This document shows, piece after piece, positions 1 to 8,865 of a stretch of 64,000 bases of DNA; the first letter of the stretch is position 1, and every line of letters begins with the position of its first letter. The notes under the pieces were generated by a model. It ran no database searches. It was not told the origin of the DNA and saw nothing but the letters and a program-made list of their open reading frames with translations. The translations under genes and the position numbers were made by a program. Origin of the DNA: Altererythrobacter sp. TH136 (GTDB taxonomy: Bacteria > Pseudomonadota > Alphaproteobacteria > Sphingomonadales > Sphingomonadaceae); contig NZ_CP041409.1 in assembly GCF_007065885.1 (NCBI RefSeq), positions 1,213,501 through 1,277,500 of the forward strand. The letters are read 5' to 3'.

Positions 1-88
1 TGCGGTTGACGAGATCGCGAAGGTTGGCGTCGAGTGGTGTGGCCAGCGCCGCTTCAAGCGTGGCATCGTCGTAGATCACATAGGTCAT
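1..88 (-). CDS. hypothetical protein, cut by left window edge
   Basis: A leftward gene starts at an ATG at position 88 and runs off the window. The first residues read MTYVIYDDATLEAALAT and the frame stays open for all 29 visible codons. An AAGGATAT ribosome-binding site lies at suitable spacing upstream. The visible part is too short to assign a family. It sits in a run of small leftward accessory genes, just downstream of an intrinsic terminator that closes the preceding gene. Confidence 0.5.
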   Translation of the reverse strand, partial: MTYVIYDDATLEAALATPLDANLRDLVNR

Positions 89-111
89 TGGATATCCTTT
101 CAGGCAGGCAC

Positions 112-142
112 AAAAATGCGCTCGAGGCGGGTGCCTGAGCGC
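112..142 (-). terminator. intrinsic terminator after the 121-aa hypothetical gene
   Basis: On the minus strand a GCGCTC/GAGCGC stem continues into an AGGC/GCCT stem after a one-base bulge, closes with a GGGT-type loop, and is followed by ATTTTTG. It lies about 30 bases past the stop codon of the leftward gene ending at 173, so it should end that transcript. Confidence 0.7.
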
Positions 143-172
143 TGCTGATTGTCGGGTTAGGTGCCGCTCGAT

Positions 173-538
173 TCAGGCCGGCTGGACGTGATCCCGGCAG
201 ATGCTGAGCAACGCGGCGTCCACGGCAGGATCGTCCTTGATCAGGATGACCCACCCGAACCCGGCGTCGGAAATTACTACCGCCATCTCGTACCAGCCGT
301 CGTGTGGATCGACGTATTCCGGTGGCGTGGCGGCGAGATCGAATCCGAGCACCCGATTGACGTCGCAAAGCTCATCGCCAGGGCAGACGATAAGGAAGTG
401 GGCAAGCTCTTCCGGGCTGTAGCCTTCGTATTCAGTGAGTCGTGCAACGTGGTCGAGCAGAATGCCGCTCGCTACGTAGTCGGGCGGTTGTTCAAGGAGT
501 GCGGCCAGCTGGGCCGCAGTTCGTATTGCGATGGACAT
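173..538 (-). CDS. hypothetical protein, 121 aa
   Basis: Small acidic soluble protein with no signal peptide or membrane segment. A longer frame starts at a TTG (559), but the ATG at 538 is preceded by AAAGGGACCCCT, a good ribosome-binding site, so I take that start. The gene is flanked by terminators on both sides (562-594 and 112-142), so it looks like a single transcription unit. The middle (residues ~30-60) contains a helical stretch with SPEELAHFL. I do not recognise the family. Context is accessory: small unknown genes beside a membrane-anchored DUF4230-like protein. Confidence 0.65.
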   Translation of the reverse strand: MSIAIRTAAQLAALLEQPPDYVASGILLDHVARLTEYEGYSPEELAHFLIVCPGDELCDVNRVLGFDLAATPPEYVDPHDGWYEMAVVISDAGFGWVILIKDDPAVDAALLSICRDHVQPA

Positions 539-560
539 AGGGGTCCCTTTCGTAGGCAAA

Positions 561-594
561 GAAAAAGGGCCCGCGGAGTTGCTCCACGGGCCCT
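561..594 (-). terminator. intrinsic terminator after the DUF4230-like gene
   Basis: On the minus strand AGGGCCCGTGGAG pairs with CTCCGCGGGCCCT (13 bp with one G-U pair) around a CAA loop, followed by TTTTTCTTT. It lies 27 bases past the stop of the leftward gene 621-1283 and just upstream of the next leftward start at 538, so it separates the two units. Confidence 0.85.
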
Positions 595-620
595 CGGGGG
601 AATGCTGTTGGATTGTTAGT

Positions 621-1283
621 CTATCGGTAACGGAATTCGATCTGCGGCGCCGGTTCGCCGCCGGCCTGCTGCTTCAAAATAGGATTTAGGAAACCACGCA
701 GCACTTTTTCGCTGCGGGGCAAGATGTCACGCCGCTTTAGTATCGCGCGTGACTTAGCGACGGCCTCCGGCTGAATGCGCTGCTGCAGCTTCAGTAGTGC
801 GGTTTTCTCGTCAATCAGGTAGCCTGAATCCAGGACTTGGTAGCTCTTCAGTCGCACAGAAGGCTGGGCGACGAGCTGAGGCCGACGGAGGGTTATAACC
901 AACCGGTCGGGTCCGCCAGAAACAGCGAAGTTGCCCGGCGCCAGGTTAAACCCGATGGGATACTCCACGTGATACTTGACCCGAACGCGCGCCCTTGAAG
1001 CGGGCAGCGGTGTGTAGGCAATGGACTTCTCAAGGTGCCGATCGCGCACGATATCTTGTGCCAAGGTTAGGGTAAGGAAACTCGCCTTCTCCGCGAGGAC
1101 GCTTTTGATGATTGCTTCGTAATCGACGGACCGCCGCTTAACGATCCAGCTGTCATCCGTTGTTTCGCCGGCAGGCGTCATTGTCGGCGGCCCCGATAGG
1201 ACCCCGCCTTGATCCCATAGGTAAAGAGTGCCCGCGGCCAATGCGATCACGGAGGCGGTGGCGAGGATGGTTCGGCTTCTCAT
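621..1283 (-). CDS. membrane-anchored DUF4230-like protein
   Basis: The 220-residue protein begins with a charged N-terminus and one hydrophobic segment (residues ~5-23), followed by a periplasmic or extracytoplasmic domain. The middle reads like DUF4230: a β-rich stretch around FNLAPGNFAVSG, then LVITLRRPQLV, then SYQVLDSG, with a charged helical tail rich in Lys, Arg and Gln. The function of that family is not established. The start ATG has AAGGAGCATCACC upstream. A strong terminator follows the gene. The family assignment rests on pattern similarity only; an unrelated anchored lipid- or wall-associated protein is possible. Confidence 0.6.
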   Translation of the reverse strand: MRSRTILATASVIALAAGTLYLWDQGGVLSGPPTMTPAGETTDDSWIVKRRSVDYEAIIKSVLAEKASFLTLTLAQDIVRDRHLEKSIAYTPLPASRARVRVKYHVEYPIGFNLAPGNFAVSGGPDRLVITLRRPQLVAQPSVRLKSYQVLDSGYLIDEKTALLKLQQRIQPEAVAKSRAILKRRDILPRSEKVLRGFLNPILKQQAGGEPAPQIEFRYR

Positions 1284-1408
1284 GGTGATGCTCCTTGAAC
1301 GGCGTGAGCCGTCGCCTGGACCGAGTTATCGGAAGCGACGGGGAACGCGAGTTAAAATGACACGATTGGTGTACAGACGCGGGGAGCGTCTTGCGGCCAC
1401 CTCTTCAC

Positions 1409-1624
1409 ATGGACGTGGTGCAGCTTTTTGGTGCGAACGTGCGGCGCCATCGCAAGCTCAGGGGCATGACCCAAGAGCAACTGGCACACGAAGTCGGGAT
1501 GGAGCGCGGCTACATCAGCGATCTTGAGAGAGGCCAGCGCAACCCGACTGTACGGACGTTGGGCCGGCTGGCTGACGCCCTCGGCGTGCAACCTGCGTTT
1601 CTTTTAGAAATTCCGCCGCGTTGA
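1409..1624 (+). CDS. XRE-family helix-turn-helix regulator, 71 aa
   Basis: A compact Cro/CI-type DNA-binding protein. Almost the entire length is one HTH domain: VRRHRKLRGMTQEQLA (helices 1-2), the recognition segment MERGYISDLERGQRNPT, and TLGRLADALGVQPAFLL. There is no effector domain, so it probably acts as a small dimeric repressor. Two starts are possible. The ATG at 1409 gives the usual family N-terminus, while a TTG at 1391 has GGGGAG just upstream and adds six residues. It diverges from the DUF4230-like gene and may control it or the neighbouring accessory genes, but no operator could be assigned. Confidence 0.8.
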   Translation: MDVVQLFGANVRRHRKLRGMTQEQLAHEVGMERGYISDLERGQRNPTVRTLGRLADALGVQPAFLLEIPPR

Positions 1625-1714
1625 AAGTCCGAATTGGGGGGGAAGCCTTCTAGCTTTCTATATAAGATACCCGATTTTCCGCGGCTGAAGTCAGTGAAGG
1701 CATTGTTCGCCGGA

Positions 1715-1891
1715 TCACTTGTCGAGCAGCTTGTGAATGCGCTCGATGATCGCCTGGAAGGTGCGGACGCCGGCCAAGTTCCTTTGCTCGAGCAACTCAT
1801 CGCACCGGATTGCCGCCAGCACCGGGGCGTCTTCCTGGTAGCGTGCAACGTAGGAGTTGGCGCAGGCCCACAGCTCCCAGTCGGTGATCAT
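1715..1891 (-). CDS. small DUF6961-like protein, 58 aa
   Basis: Translation from the ATG at 1891 gives MITDWELWACANSYVARYQE and continues to residue 58, ending in HKLLDK. The DxELWACA opening, a DELL segment and the final aliphatic-charged helix match a group of tiny sphingomonad proteins that I associate with DUF6961; their role is unknown. A weak GAGG lies upstream. The gene is convergent with the XRE regulator and followed at distance by leftward exported proteins. The family match is from memory of the pattern. Confidence 0.6.
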   Translation of the reverse strand: MITDWELWACANSYVARYQEDAPVLAAIRCDELLEQRNLAGVRTFQAIIERIHKLLDK

Positions 1892-2005
1892 TTAGTGGGC
1901 CCTCAGAAACTGGCACCGCGCTCGTGCTGCCATGCTGCACTGTCGCCCGCGAATGTTAGATTGCCGGAGTGTAGCGCTCACAGCAGCAACTGCCTTTGAA
2001 AGGTT

Positions 2006-2365
2006 TCAGTGAGAGCTGTGAGCACCCAAGTCTGCTGCGCATTGTTGAAAGACTTCCCACATCTTATTCTTGCCCCAGAATCTGGCGGCGACCTTCTCGG
2101 TGCCTTTCAATTCGAGAATTGTCGTGTTGCCAAACTCTCTACTGTCCCAGACCAGCATAACCTCCCCCGGCCGATCAGGTTGACGATAAACCCACGGCTT
2201 CCCGATGTTTACATACTCGATCACGCAGCGCTCGAGGTCAAAGATGCTAGGACCCGCGACCTCAGCTGTGAATTCTGGAGGCTTCTTCCGTTCGTCGATC
2301 AGCCGGTCAGCCAACGCCGGAGACGACAGTGCGACCAAGCACAGCCCAATCTTCCAAAGCTGCAT
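2006..2365 (-). CDS. exported hypothetical protein, 119 aa
   Basis: The N-terminus MQLWKIGLCLVALSSPALAD is a textbook signal peptide with an ALA cleavage site, so the mature protein is periplasmic. The rest is a small β-rich domain with a single conserved-looking Cys pair (RCVIEY and QQCAADL). The start at 2365 is chosen because AAAGGTAGAGTA precedes it; a GTG at 2380 would add five residues. It follows the thermonuclease remnant by 24 bases on the same strand, so the three leftward genes from 3555 to 2006 probably form one operon. No family recognised. Confidence 0.65.
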   Translation of the reverse strand: MQLWKIGLCLVALSSPALADRLIDERKKPPEFTAEVAGPSIFDLERCVIEYVNIGKPWVYRQPDRPGEVMLVWDSREFGNTTILELKGTEKVAARFWGKNKMWEVFQQCAADLGAHSSH

Positions 2366-2389
2366 TACTCTACCTTTCACGTCATTGCC

Positions 2390-3077
2390 TCACCGAACGA
2401 TCGCGCGCCGATACCCAGCCGCCCGCGCTTCGGCCTCGCTGCAGAACATCGCCTCGGCCCGGGTCTGGGCGTAGTAGGGCATCCCCGGCAGATGGTAGAT
2501 CCACTCGCCTCGCCGGCTGTGGTTTCCTTTGATCACGCACCCTTGAGACGGGGCGGCGTTCGCGCGAGCGGGCGTCGCGTACCTCTGCGGAGAGCCGCGC
2601 GCCTCTGCCGGCGTGCTCACCGCGGTGCGGTATTCTTCGGGCCGGACGAAGCTCGAGCTCCAGATGCCGAGCTTGGCCGCTTGTGCTCTTGCCTCATCAG
2701 CTAGGTAGCGGTCGCTGTATCGGCGGAACGCAGTAGCCCAACCCTCCGCGACCATCGCCCCCATTGAGGTCCACGCCACTTACCTGGCAGACGGCCACCA
2801 GCCGCCCGTAGGTGTCTTTCTCTGCGCCGGAACACGTCACCTGTGCGGTAGAGATCATGCCCGCCAGGTGTTCGCGCGCCGCCTTGCCGCACTCCCAGGC
2901 TTGCCCGCTGCGGTTGCACGTTTGAGAGAGCTCCGGGGCGTCGATGCCGAAGAGACGGACGCGCTGCCCGGAGATTTCGAGGGTGTCCCCGTCGATAACC
3001 TGCGGCTGCCCGCTGAGCGTGCCGGCCTGAGCCGAAGTTGTCGCGGCAAGCGCTAGGAGGAAAGCGAGCGATCGCAC
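2390..3077 (-). pseudogene. secreted thermonuclease (SNase) with C-terminal sunset-like domain, frameshifted
   Basis: Reading from a GTG at 3077, a signal peptide (to ~residue 19) is followed by the staphylococcal-nuclease fold: VIDGDTLEISGQRVRLFGID, APELSQTC and YGRLVAVC supply the family's Asp, Arg and Glu catalytic residues. After VSGVDLN the frame drifts and stops early. The expected continuation (MVAEGWATAFRRYSD, then GIWSSSFVRPEE) and a C-terminal domain (GCVIKGN, IYHLPG, FCSEAEARAAG) lie in another frame, 2390-2779. Removing one G from the five-base run (C5 at 2758-2762 on the plus strand) restores a single frame. All catalytic residues precede the break, so a truncated product could fold only partly. 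A sequencing error is possible. Confidence 0.8.
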
Positions 3078-3078
3078 G

Positions 3079-3555
3079 TTAGAACTGCCTCTCGGCCTTG
3101 CTCGGATCGTACGCCTGGCACTTGCCCACGAAGTCGCCCGCCTTTCCGGACAGGTTGATCACGCCGGTGAAGCGGTCGATGCGCATCTTGGGGTTGTTGA
3201 TCGGGTTGACCGCGACCGAGCCGGTTATGTCCGCGTCGGTGACCTTGATGTTCTTCAGCGTGAACCAGCCGTCTTTACCGCCCCTGAGCATCGGCAGCAT
3301 TGCGCGCGGCATCCGCAACTGACCTTCCGACCCCGTGATCTGAACGTTGACCTGATCCGCGAACCCTTCTCGCGAGTTCTGCGTGACCGTCCCGCTCGCG
3401 GAGTCACCGTAACTGTTCCAGGCGTTGAATGCCCCGCCGCGCTGCTTGTTCGCGGCGCCGTCGCCGAAGCAGACGAGGCTGAGCGACGCCGCGTCCTGAG
3501 CGGTTGCAGCTTGCCCTGTGGCGAGCGCGAGTGTCGTCAACAGTAACCTACGCAT
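3079..3555 (-). CDS. periplasmic hypothetical protein, 158 aa
   Basis: MRRLLLTTLALATGQAATAQ is a signal peptide, so the product is exported. The mature domain begins with SLVCFGDGAANK and ends with GDFVGKCQAYDP, giving two Cys that could form a disulfide; the middle is β-rich (FTGVINLSGKAG). I have seen this layout in uncharacterised alphaproteobacterial proteins but know no function. Its stop codon is one base from the GTG start of the thermonuclease gene, so the two are probably translationally coupled. Transcription likely starts in the 3556-3660 gap shared with the divergent glycosylase-like gene. Confidence 0.65.
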   Translation of the reverse strand: MRRLLLTTLALATGQAATAQDAASLSLVCFGDGAANKQRGGAFNAWNSYGDSASGTVTQNSREGFADQVNVQITGSEGQLRMPRAMLPMLRGGKDGWFTLKNIKVTDADITGSVAVNPINNPKMRIDRFTGVINLSGKAGDFVGKCQAYDPSKAERQF

Positions 3556-3660
3556 TTGATCCCCCTCAACATTTCGACTGAAGCTAATTGCGAGGAGTTA
3601 GGAAAATGGAAAAGCGAAAAGTTCGTGTGCCTTTGCCGCAGTTCGCACTAAATCTCAGTC

Positions 3661-4319
3661 ATGCTGGTTTTGCCTGAGCACTCGAGAGCCATGAGGAACC
3701 CGGCCGTCCGGGCCGAAAGGTTGGCCGCACTGGGCGAGCCCCACATCGCCCCTCTCACGGAGCTAGTCCACGCATTCCGAGCGAGGGACGGTAGCGAGTA
3801 CCCCTACTTCGACCCGGCCGATGGCGGCGTTGATGCGGCAATTCTGTTTCTGCTGGAGAAGCCGGGGCCGATGACGGTTCCGACCGGTAAGGGCCTCAGG
3901 CAGGGCTCGGGCTTCATCAGCCGCGACAACGACGACCCCACCGCGGAGGCGTCCTTCTGGTTCTATCGTGAGGCGGGCGTCGACCGGCGGAAGTCGGTTG
4001 TCTGGAACGTGATCCCCGGCTGGAACGGGACGATCAAGGTCACCCCGGCGGAGCTGCGGGTGGGCGTCGAGGACCTGGCGGCGCTCCTCCTGCTATTGCC
4101 CCGGCTTCAGACGATCGTGCTTGTTGGCAGGAGGGCGGCGCGGGCCGAGCGTTGATCCGAGGCCTAGGGGCCCACGCGGTGTTCCACTCTGCGCACCCCT
4201 CAGGACAGGTCCGCGCGGGGAACCCTCACCTGTGGGCCGAGATACCGCTCATCTGGAAGACTGCCTGGGAGGAAACCTGCCGTCGTCCTGCAAGTGCTCA
4301 CTATAGGACTTCTTACTAA
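3661..4319 (+). pseudogene. uracil-DNA-glycosylase-like gene, frameshifted near the 3' end
   Basis: The first 160 codons encode a UDG-superfamily-like protein: AILFLLEKPGP, GSGFISRDNDDPTAEA, VVWNVIPGWNGT and LLPRLQTIVLVGRRAARA. The frame then stops at 4155. The C-terminal part of the family continues in the next frame from 4152: LIRGLGAHAVFHSAHPSG, then a region with HLWAEIPLIWK, to a stop at 4317. Inserting one C in GCCGAGC-GTTGATC (about 4150) would give AEPLIRGLG and one continuous protein. The lost piece carries the HxSP-like segment that closes the active site in this superfamily. The break is a one-base deletion or a base-calling error. Confidence 0.7.
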
Positions 4320-4393
4320 GCCGGCGGCAACTATCGTTTGAGTGGGGTCGTATCGCCACCATTCGACATCCAGTCGCCGCCCAAGACCCAGCC

Positions 4394-5458
4394 TTAAGCA
4401 GCTTTCGGAGCGCCCTGCTCGAATATGGATTCATACCGGCTGCGGAGCCATTCGAAGCTCTGATGGCGCTGGAAAGCAGGAAAGCTAAAGGCGTCACGCG
4501 TGCTCACCGATATGAAGCGATCGCTGAATTCCGGAGCAAGCAATGACTTGAAGCCGTCGAAGACGTCGGTCGCACCCGTTATACGTGCGAGCTCACCTTT
4601 AGCTGCCTTCAGACTCTCGTTTTCGCTAGGTGAGATGTGAAGCACGTCCACTCGATCAAAACCGCTGAGCGGGTCGAGCTCGCAATGGTAGGCAAGCATC
4701 TGTTGCCGCAGCAGCTGATACCATGGGTTCAAGAAGAAGTCGGGCAGTTGAACAGGAGCGTCGGCGCGGATCGGTCCGTGCGGCCGCTTCCATAGGTTGG
4801 AATAACGGGCCAAGCGCGTTGAATCGCCAGCAATTTCGCTGGCGTGACGGATGGCGCTATACGCTTCTGTATACTTCCATTCGATAAGGGTCAGGTACTC
4901 CTTGCCCTCGTAACGGTAGCGCACTGCAGCGTCGACCGAAGTAGAATTCGACCCCCGCGACCTCTCTCCGTTCGAGTTTGCTTCGTTCAGATAATCGGTT
5001 TCGGGGAACCATTCGAAAGTGAGGTAGCAGTCTCGGCCCTCTCGATTCTCAATTGGTTTAGCTTCCGCTCCCCGCAGCCCAAGCACGTGATCTATCCAGC
5101 TGGAGGCAAGCGCCTGATCGTGAACCATTGGGAACAGGAAGTTCACGCAGCAGACTTGCGATGAGGCGCCATGATTTGCCCTCGTGTGCCAATCGATTGC
5201 CTGCGCTCCTGCCTCATCTTTGTAGGCAAAAAACGCGACTATTTTATCAGCATAGTCCGGATGAAAATTGGCGGCCGCGTGCTCGCGAAGCAGCATCACG
5301 TCGCTCCCTTCATGACCGGTTTTTACATCTGATTGCGCACCGAAAAAGGCGGCATGTTTTGCATATTCCTGTCGTTGATAACGCGTCATCGAAATCCCCC
5401 GTCGTTTCATTTCCAGATACGTCGCTCGATACTCCTTAGGCCGCAAAGCTAGCCACAT
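4394..5458 (-). CDS. PGN_0703-like putative restriction endonuclease, 354 aa
   Basis: The central region has a PD-(D/E)XK-like core: VDAAVRYRYEGKEYLTLIEW followed by KYTE, giving the D...ExK pattern around residues ~174-195, which matches the PGN_0703 family of putative restriction endonucleases. No helicase or methyltransferase domain is fused. The start ATG at 5458 has AGAGGGA upstream. It is the last gene of a leftward operon after the AddA-like helicase (33-base gap), so it may be the DNA-cleaving effector or an accessory nuclease of that cluster. Family known as predicted nucleases; the specific role here is inferred. Confidence 0.7.
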   Translation of the reverse strand: MWLALRPKEYRATYLEMKRRGISMTRYQRQEYAKHAAFFGAQSDVKTGHEGSDVMLLREHAAANFHPDYADKIVAFFAYKDEAGAQAIDWHTRANHGASSQVCCVNFLFPMVHDQALASSWIDHVLGLRGAEAKPIENREGRDCYLTFEWFPETDYLNEANSNGERSRGSNSTSVDAAVRYRYEGKEYLTLIEWKYTEAYSAIRHASEIAGDSTRLARYSNLWKRPHGPIRADAPVQLPDFFLNPWYQLLRQQMLAYHCELDPLSGFDRVDVLHISPSENESLKAAKGELARITGATDVFDGFKSLLAPEFSDRFISVSTRDAFSFPAFQRHQSFEWLRSRYESIFEQGAPKAA

Positions 5459-5490
5459 CGGTCCCTCTCGGCGCTTTCCGGAGCAGCGAT

Positions 5491-8400
5491 TTAGCTCCGA
5501 GATACCTGTAGTACCATTCCGGATGTAACGAACACCACAAGTCCCTTTGGTATTCCGGTGATCTCGAGGTAATGTTTGACTTGCTCACCATACAGATCTG
5601 CGTCGGCTGTCGACGGGCTAACGTCGCTCTTCCAGTCGATTACCAGCTCTGGGGTGCCGTCAGCGCCAATTAGTAGGGCATCGACGATACCCGACACCGC
5701 GACGGCTCCCTCGTCGGCGCAACGATAGCCGTAGACCGGCAGTTCTGGCACAAGCCTTGAGAGGAGTGGCGCAATTTCCGGCAGAGCCACTGTGCGCATG
5801 ACTGTCTCAGCCAGCTCCTGTGGGGAGAAGCCGACCGCCGCATTGTCCTGCGGCTCCTGGCCAAGTTCTTGCAGCAAGAACTCAGCTCGGTTCGACAAAT
5901 CCATCGGATCAGGCGATATCTCCGCGGTGAGAATCTCCTCTAACAGCTTATGTAAGACCAAGCCCCGCTCACGTCCCCCTTGAATCTCACGCGCCCCCAC
6001 CCCCTGCTCGTCGTCGGGGCCGATAGTAAGAGTAATCGCAGTGCCTTCTGGCGCACCTAGAAGGCCTTCACCTCTGCTCGGCGCGACCCATCGTAAAGTC
6101 GGAGTGACAGATGCGATGAATGCCGCCTCCTCGCCAAACATCTCATGTGTTTGATGATTTTCTGCAGCATCCAAATCTACCGCGAAGCCGGGCTGATGTT
6201 TCTCTATCTCGATGAGCGGCAAGCTCTCAAGATCGAACTCCATTAGCGCATTCCAGCTGCTGCCTTTGGGCCTCACGTTTAGCTTCGGAAGGACAAGCAG
6301 TTCCCGAGCGCGGGTAGCAGCTACATACCACAGCCGAAGCCGCTCCCGCTCACGTTCGGCCACCTCGGCTTTTTTTGCCTGCTCATACCCGGCCGGACCA
6401 GTTCCGAGTATGGGAATGAACATGCGGTTGCTCTGGCTGTCGATGATCGGATCACGAACGTTGTTACCGCTCGTCATTGTGTTGATCGGCACGACGATGG
6501 GCCATTCGAGACCCTTCGAAGCGTGCATCGTGACCAGGGACACTGCCTCTTCTTGCGCGTCTGGCCGCCCCTCGACGGATCTGCTCTTGCCTTCCCAGGC
6601 CTCACTCATTGCAGCCGCGAACGCCTTCATGCCTCGAACACTATAGGGCTGAGAGAGGCTCAGAAAGAGATCGATATTGGCAAGGGGCCGCTCGGCTTGA
6701 CCTCCATGACGTTGCAGGACGATCGGCCGTATTCTCAGAACATCTATCGCCTCAGCCAGCAGCTGATGGGGCGTGGTTCCGTTTGCCCGTCTGCGAAGAG
6801 CCTGGAGCTTCTCAAGGACGCTTCGTGCGACAGGATGCCTTATCTCTGGGGGATTCAGATAAATGCTTAGCCTTGGCCTGGCGCCTGACTGGGCAGGATC
6901 ACGCGGCTGGCCTTCCAAAATATCAAGCAGCTGCTCTTCAGTGAGTCCAACGAGAGGCCCCCGTAAAAGGGATAGGAAAGCGAGGGTATCGCTACCGTCT
7001 GCGAGCACACGTGTCAGAGCGATTAAATCCTGCACTTCCTGCCGCTGGAAAAAACCTTTTCCCGCTTGGGTCGCGACAGGCACTCCACGTTTCTCAAGCG
7101 CTTCCTCGTAGCGCCACAGTTCAGTTCCCCCCGGGGCTAGCAAGGCAATGTCGCCAGGCTGGCAGAGGCGTTGCTCCTGAGTTTTGCGATCCACGACGAT
7201 TTGGCTGCCGATCAATCTGCAACACATCTCGGCGACTGCTTCCGCTTCGCAGTCACGCTGCACGCTTGAGGGAGCTTTGCCATCTGCACCGGCACATGCG
7301 ATTGGTAACGCGGCAACGCACAAACCTTCGACGGGGTCGGCACGATAGGCTTCAAGCGGAGCGAAACCCGGCTGCCCTTTCTCGACTGTCAGTTCAGAGG
7401 CAAATCGCTCGTTCACATATCTAAGGATCGAGGCACACGAACGGAAATTCGTCGAGATGGCGAGGAGACTTTTCGGATCACGGGAAACCATGGCCTCCCG
7501 GGCCCGGATGTACGCCGCCACATCAGCGCCGCGGAACCTGTAAATTGCCTGCTTAGGATCCCCGACCAAAAACAGAGAGCCTGGGCGGATCTTGAACTCG
7601 GGCCAATCTAACGGGTTATGGCCCGGTCGCTGATCACCGCAGAGGCGCCAAAAGATCTCGGTTTGGAGGGGGTCAGTGTCCTGAAACTCGTCAACGAGTA
7701 CGTGCTTAAATCGATCAGAAAGGGCGTCGCGCACAGCGGAATGATCCCGCAGAAGCCGACGCGCCGAATGTATCAAGTCGTCGAAGTCGAGCAGAGCTGA
7801 GATTCGTTTGGTTTCCTGAAACTGCTCCGCGACCGGCCGTAGCTCAATCATCAGACCAGCTAAGATGTGGCTCGCCGCCGTCTCGAGCATAGCAGTCCAC
7901 CGGGCGCAGCAGGTGGCGTGGTGATCTTCGGCCTTGGAGTTGAGCTCGGCAGCGTCGGTTTTGGATACGCCGGAAACCCGTGCTGCGGCCTCCCACTTCG
8001 TCCTCTTCTGATAGGCCCGAAATGAACCTTTAGCCGTGCACAACGACTTATCAGCGGCCAGCGTCACCAGGCGAACAAGCGCTGCTGCCGATTGATCGGT
8101 TTCTGCGAACGATGCTTCGCGGCTCATAGAGGCGAAGGCTTCTGCTGCTGCTTTGCTTTCCGGCTCTGCGACCTGTGCTCCAGCAACGAAACTGGCGTAT
8201 CCTTTCGCAGCCTCCTTCAACGCCGAAATCTTTGGTAGAAGAGGCTCAACGTCAGGTGCCCTAAGCTCTCGATTTTTTCGGAGCGCCGAGGCGATTGTCC
8301 AGACGAGCTCTGTCGCTTTGGTGGGGTCTTGAAAGACCAGTTCCGAAACTATTGTCTCACTTCGCGAGTCTAACGCATTCCTGATCCAACGATCGACAGC

Positions 8401-8865
8401 CTCGTCAAACATCAGCTCGACCTCACCTGGATCCATCAAAGAGGCGCCTGGGTCGATACCGGCTTCGACAGGATATGGCGTGATCAGTCGCTGACAGAAA
8501 CCGTGGATCGTAGTGCAAGTGACTTGATCGAGATTGCCCGCGGCCACCTCGAGCGCCTCTCGCTGGCGAAGCGATAGTCCGTCGGGAATTGCAGCACTCA
8601 TCTCGGCCGGCACTGACCCAGCAAGAAGATCGTCAACGAAATCTCGAATTCGCTCGAGCAGCTCGCTTGCCGCAAGTTCGGTAAATGTGACCGCGGCAAT
8701 GGAGTTCGGTGCAGCGCCACCTGCGAGCAGGAGCACCAGGCGACCTGCCATCAACGCTGTCTTCCCCGAACCCGCGCCTGCCTCCACAAGGAAGGTGCGT
8801 TCGTGTTCGGTCAGGGCAGCAACCCGCGCACTTTCGTCAGAAAGGTTCTCTGACATCATGTTCAT
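5491..8865 (-). CDS. AddA/RecB-like UvrD-type helicase-nuclease, 1124 aa
   Basis: A superfamily 1A helicase with a C-terminal nuclease. Visible motifs: Walker A VEAGAGSGKT (residues 27-36), motif Ia VTFTELAA, TTIHGFCQ, motif II VLVDEFQDTDP (~390), motif III LVGDPKQAIYRFRGAD, motif IV NFRS, motif V VTMHASKGLEW and motif VI LWYVAATRARE. Near the C-terminus VSGIVDALL and LVIDWKSDV (~1075) plus a later Q..Y form a RecB-type PD-(D/E)XK nuclease. The start is the ATG at 8865, which overlaps the stop of the AddB-like gene (TGATG). The pair resembles AddAB, which processes DNA ends, but its operon with a phosphatase and an endonuclease suggests a defence paralogue, not the housekeeping copy. Confidence 0.85.
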   Translation of the reverse strand: MNMMSENLSDESARVAALTEHERTFLVEAGAGSGKTALMAGRLVLLLAGGAAPNSIAAVTFTELAASELLERIRDFVDDLLAGSVPAEMSAAIPDGLSLRQREALEVAAGNLDQVTCTTIHGFCQRLITPYPVEAGIDPGASLMDPGEVELMFDEAVDRWIRNALDSRSETIVSELVFQDPTKATELVWTIASALRKNRELRAPDVEPLLPKISALKEAAKGYASFVAGAQVAEPESKAAAEAFASMSREASFAETDQSAAALVRLVTLAADKSLCTAKGSFRAYQKRTKWEAAARVSGVSKTDAAELNSKAEDHHATCCARWTAMLETAASHILAGLMIELRPVAEQFQETKRISALLDFDDLIHSARRLLRDHSAVRDALSDRFKHVLVDEFQDTDPLQTEIFWRLCGDQRPGHNPLDWPEFKIRPGSLFLVGDPKQAIYRFRGADVAAYIRAREAMVSRDPKSLLAISTNFRSCASILRYVNERFASELTVEKGQPGFAPLEAYRADPVEGLCVAALPIACAGADGKAPSSVQRDCEAEAVAEMCCRLIGSQIVVDRKTQEQRLCQPGDIALLAPGGTELWRYEEALEKRGVPVATQAGKGFFQRQEVQDLIALTRVLADGSDTLAFLSLLRGPLVGLTEEQLLDILEGQPRDPAQSGARPRLSIYLNPPEIRHPVARSVLEKLQALRRRANGTTPHQLLAEAIDVLRIRPIVLQRHGGQAERPLANIDLFLSLSQPYSVRGMKAFAAAMSEAWEGKSRSVEGRPDAQEEAVSLVTMHASKGLEWPIVVPINTMTSGNNVRDPIIDSQSNRMFIPILGTGPAGYEQAKKAEVAERERERLRLWYVAATRARELLVLPKLNVRPKGSSWNALMEFDLESLPLIEIEKHQPGFAVDLDAAENHQTHEMFGEEAAFIASVTPTLRWVAPSRGEGLLGAPEGTAITLTIGPDDEQGVGAREIQGGRERGLVLHKLLEEILTAEISPDPMDLSNRAEFLLQELGQEPQDNAAVGFSPQELAETVMRTVALPEIAPLLSRLVPELPVYGYRCADEGAVAVSGIVDALLIGADGTPELVIDWKSDVSPSTADADLYGEQVKHYLEITGIPKGLVVFVTSGMVLQVSRS

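Noticed and set aside
1228..1527. Rightward 99-aa open frame
   Set aside because: Overlaps the start of the DUF4230-like gene and the XRE gene in other frames, with no ribosome-binding site or family-like sequence.
4121..4306. Rightward 61-aa open frame after the UDG-like gene
   Set aside because: Runs in the third frame; the frame that carries UDG C-terminal motifs is the one from 4152.
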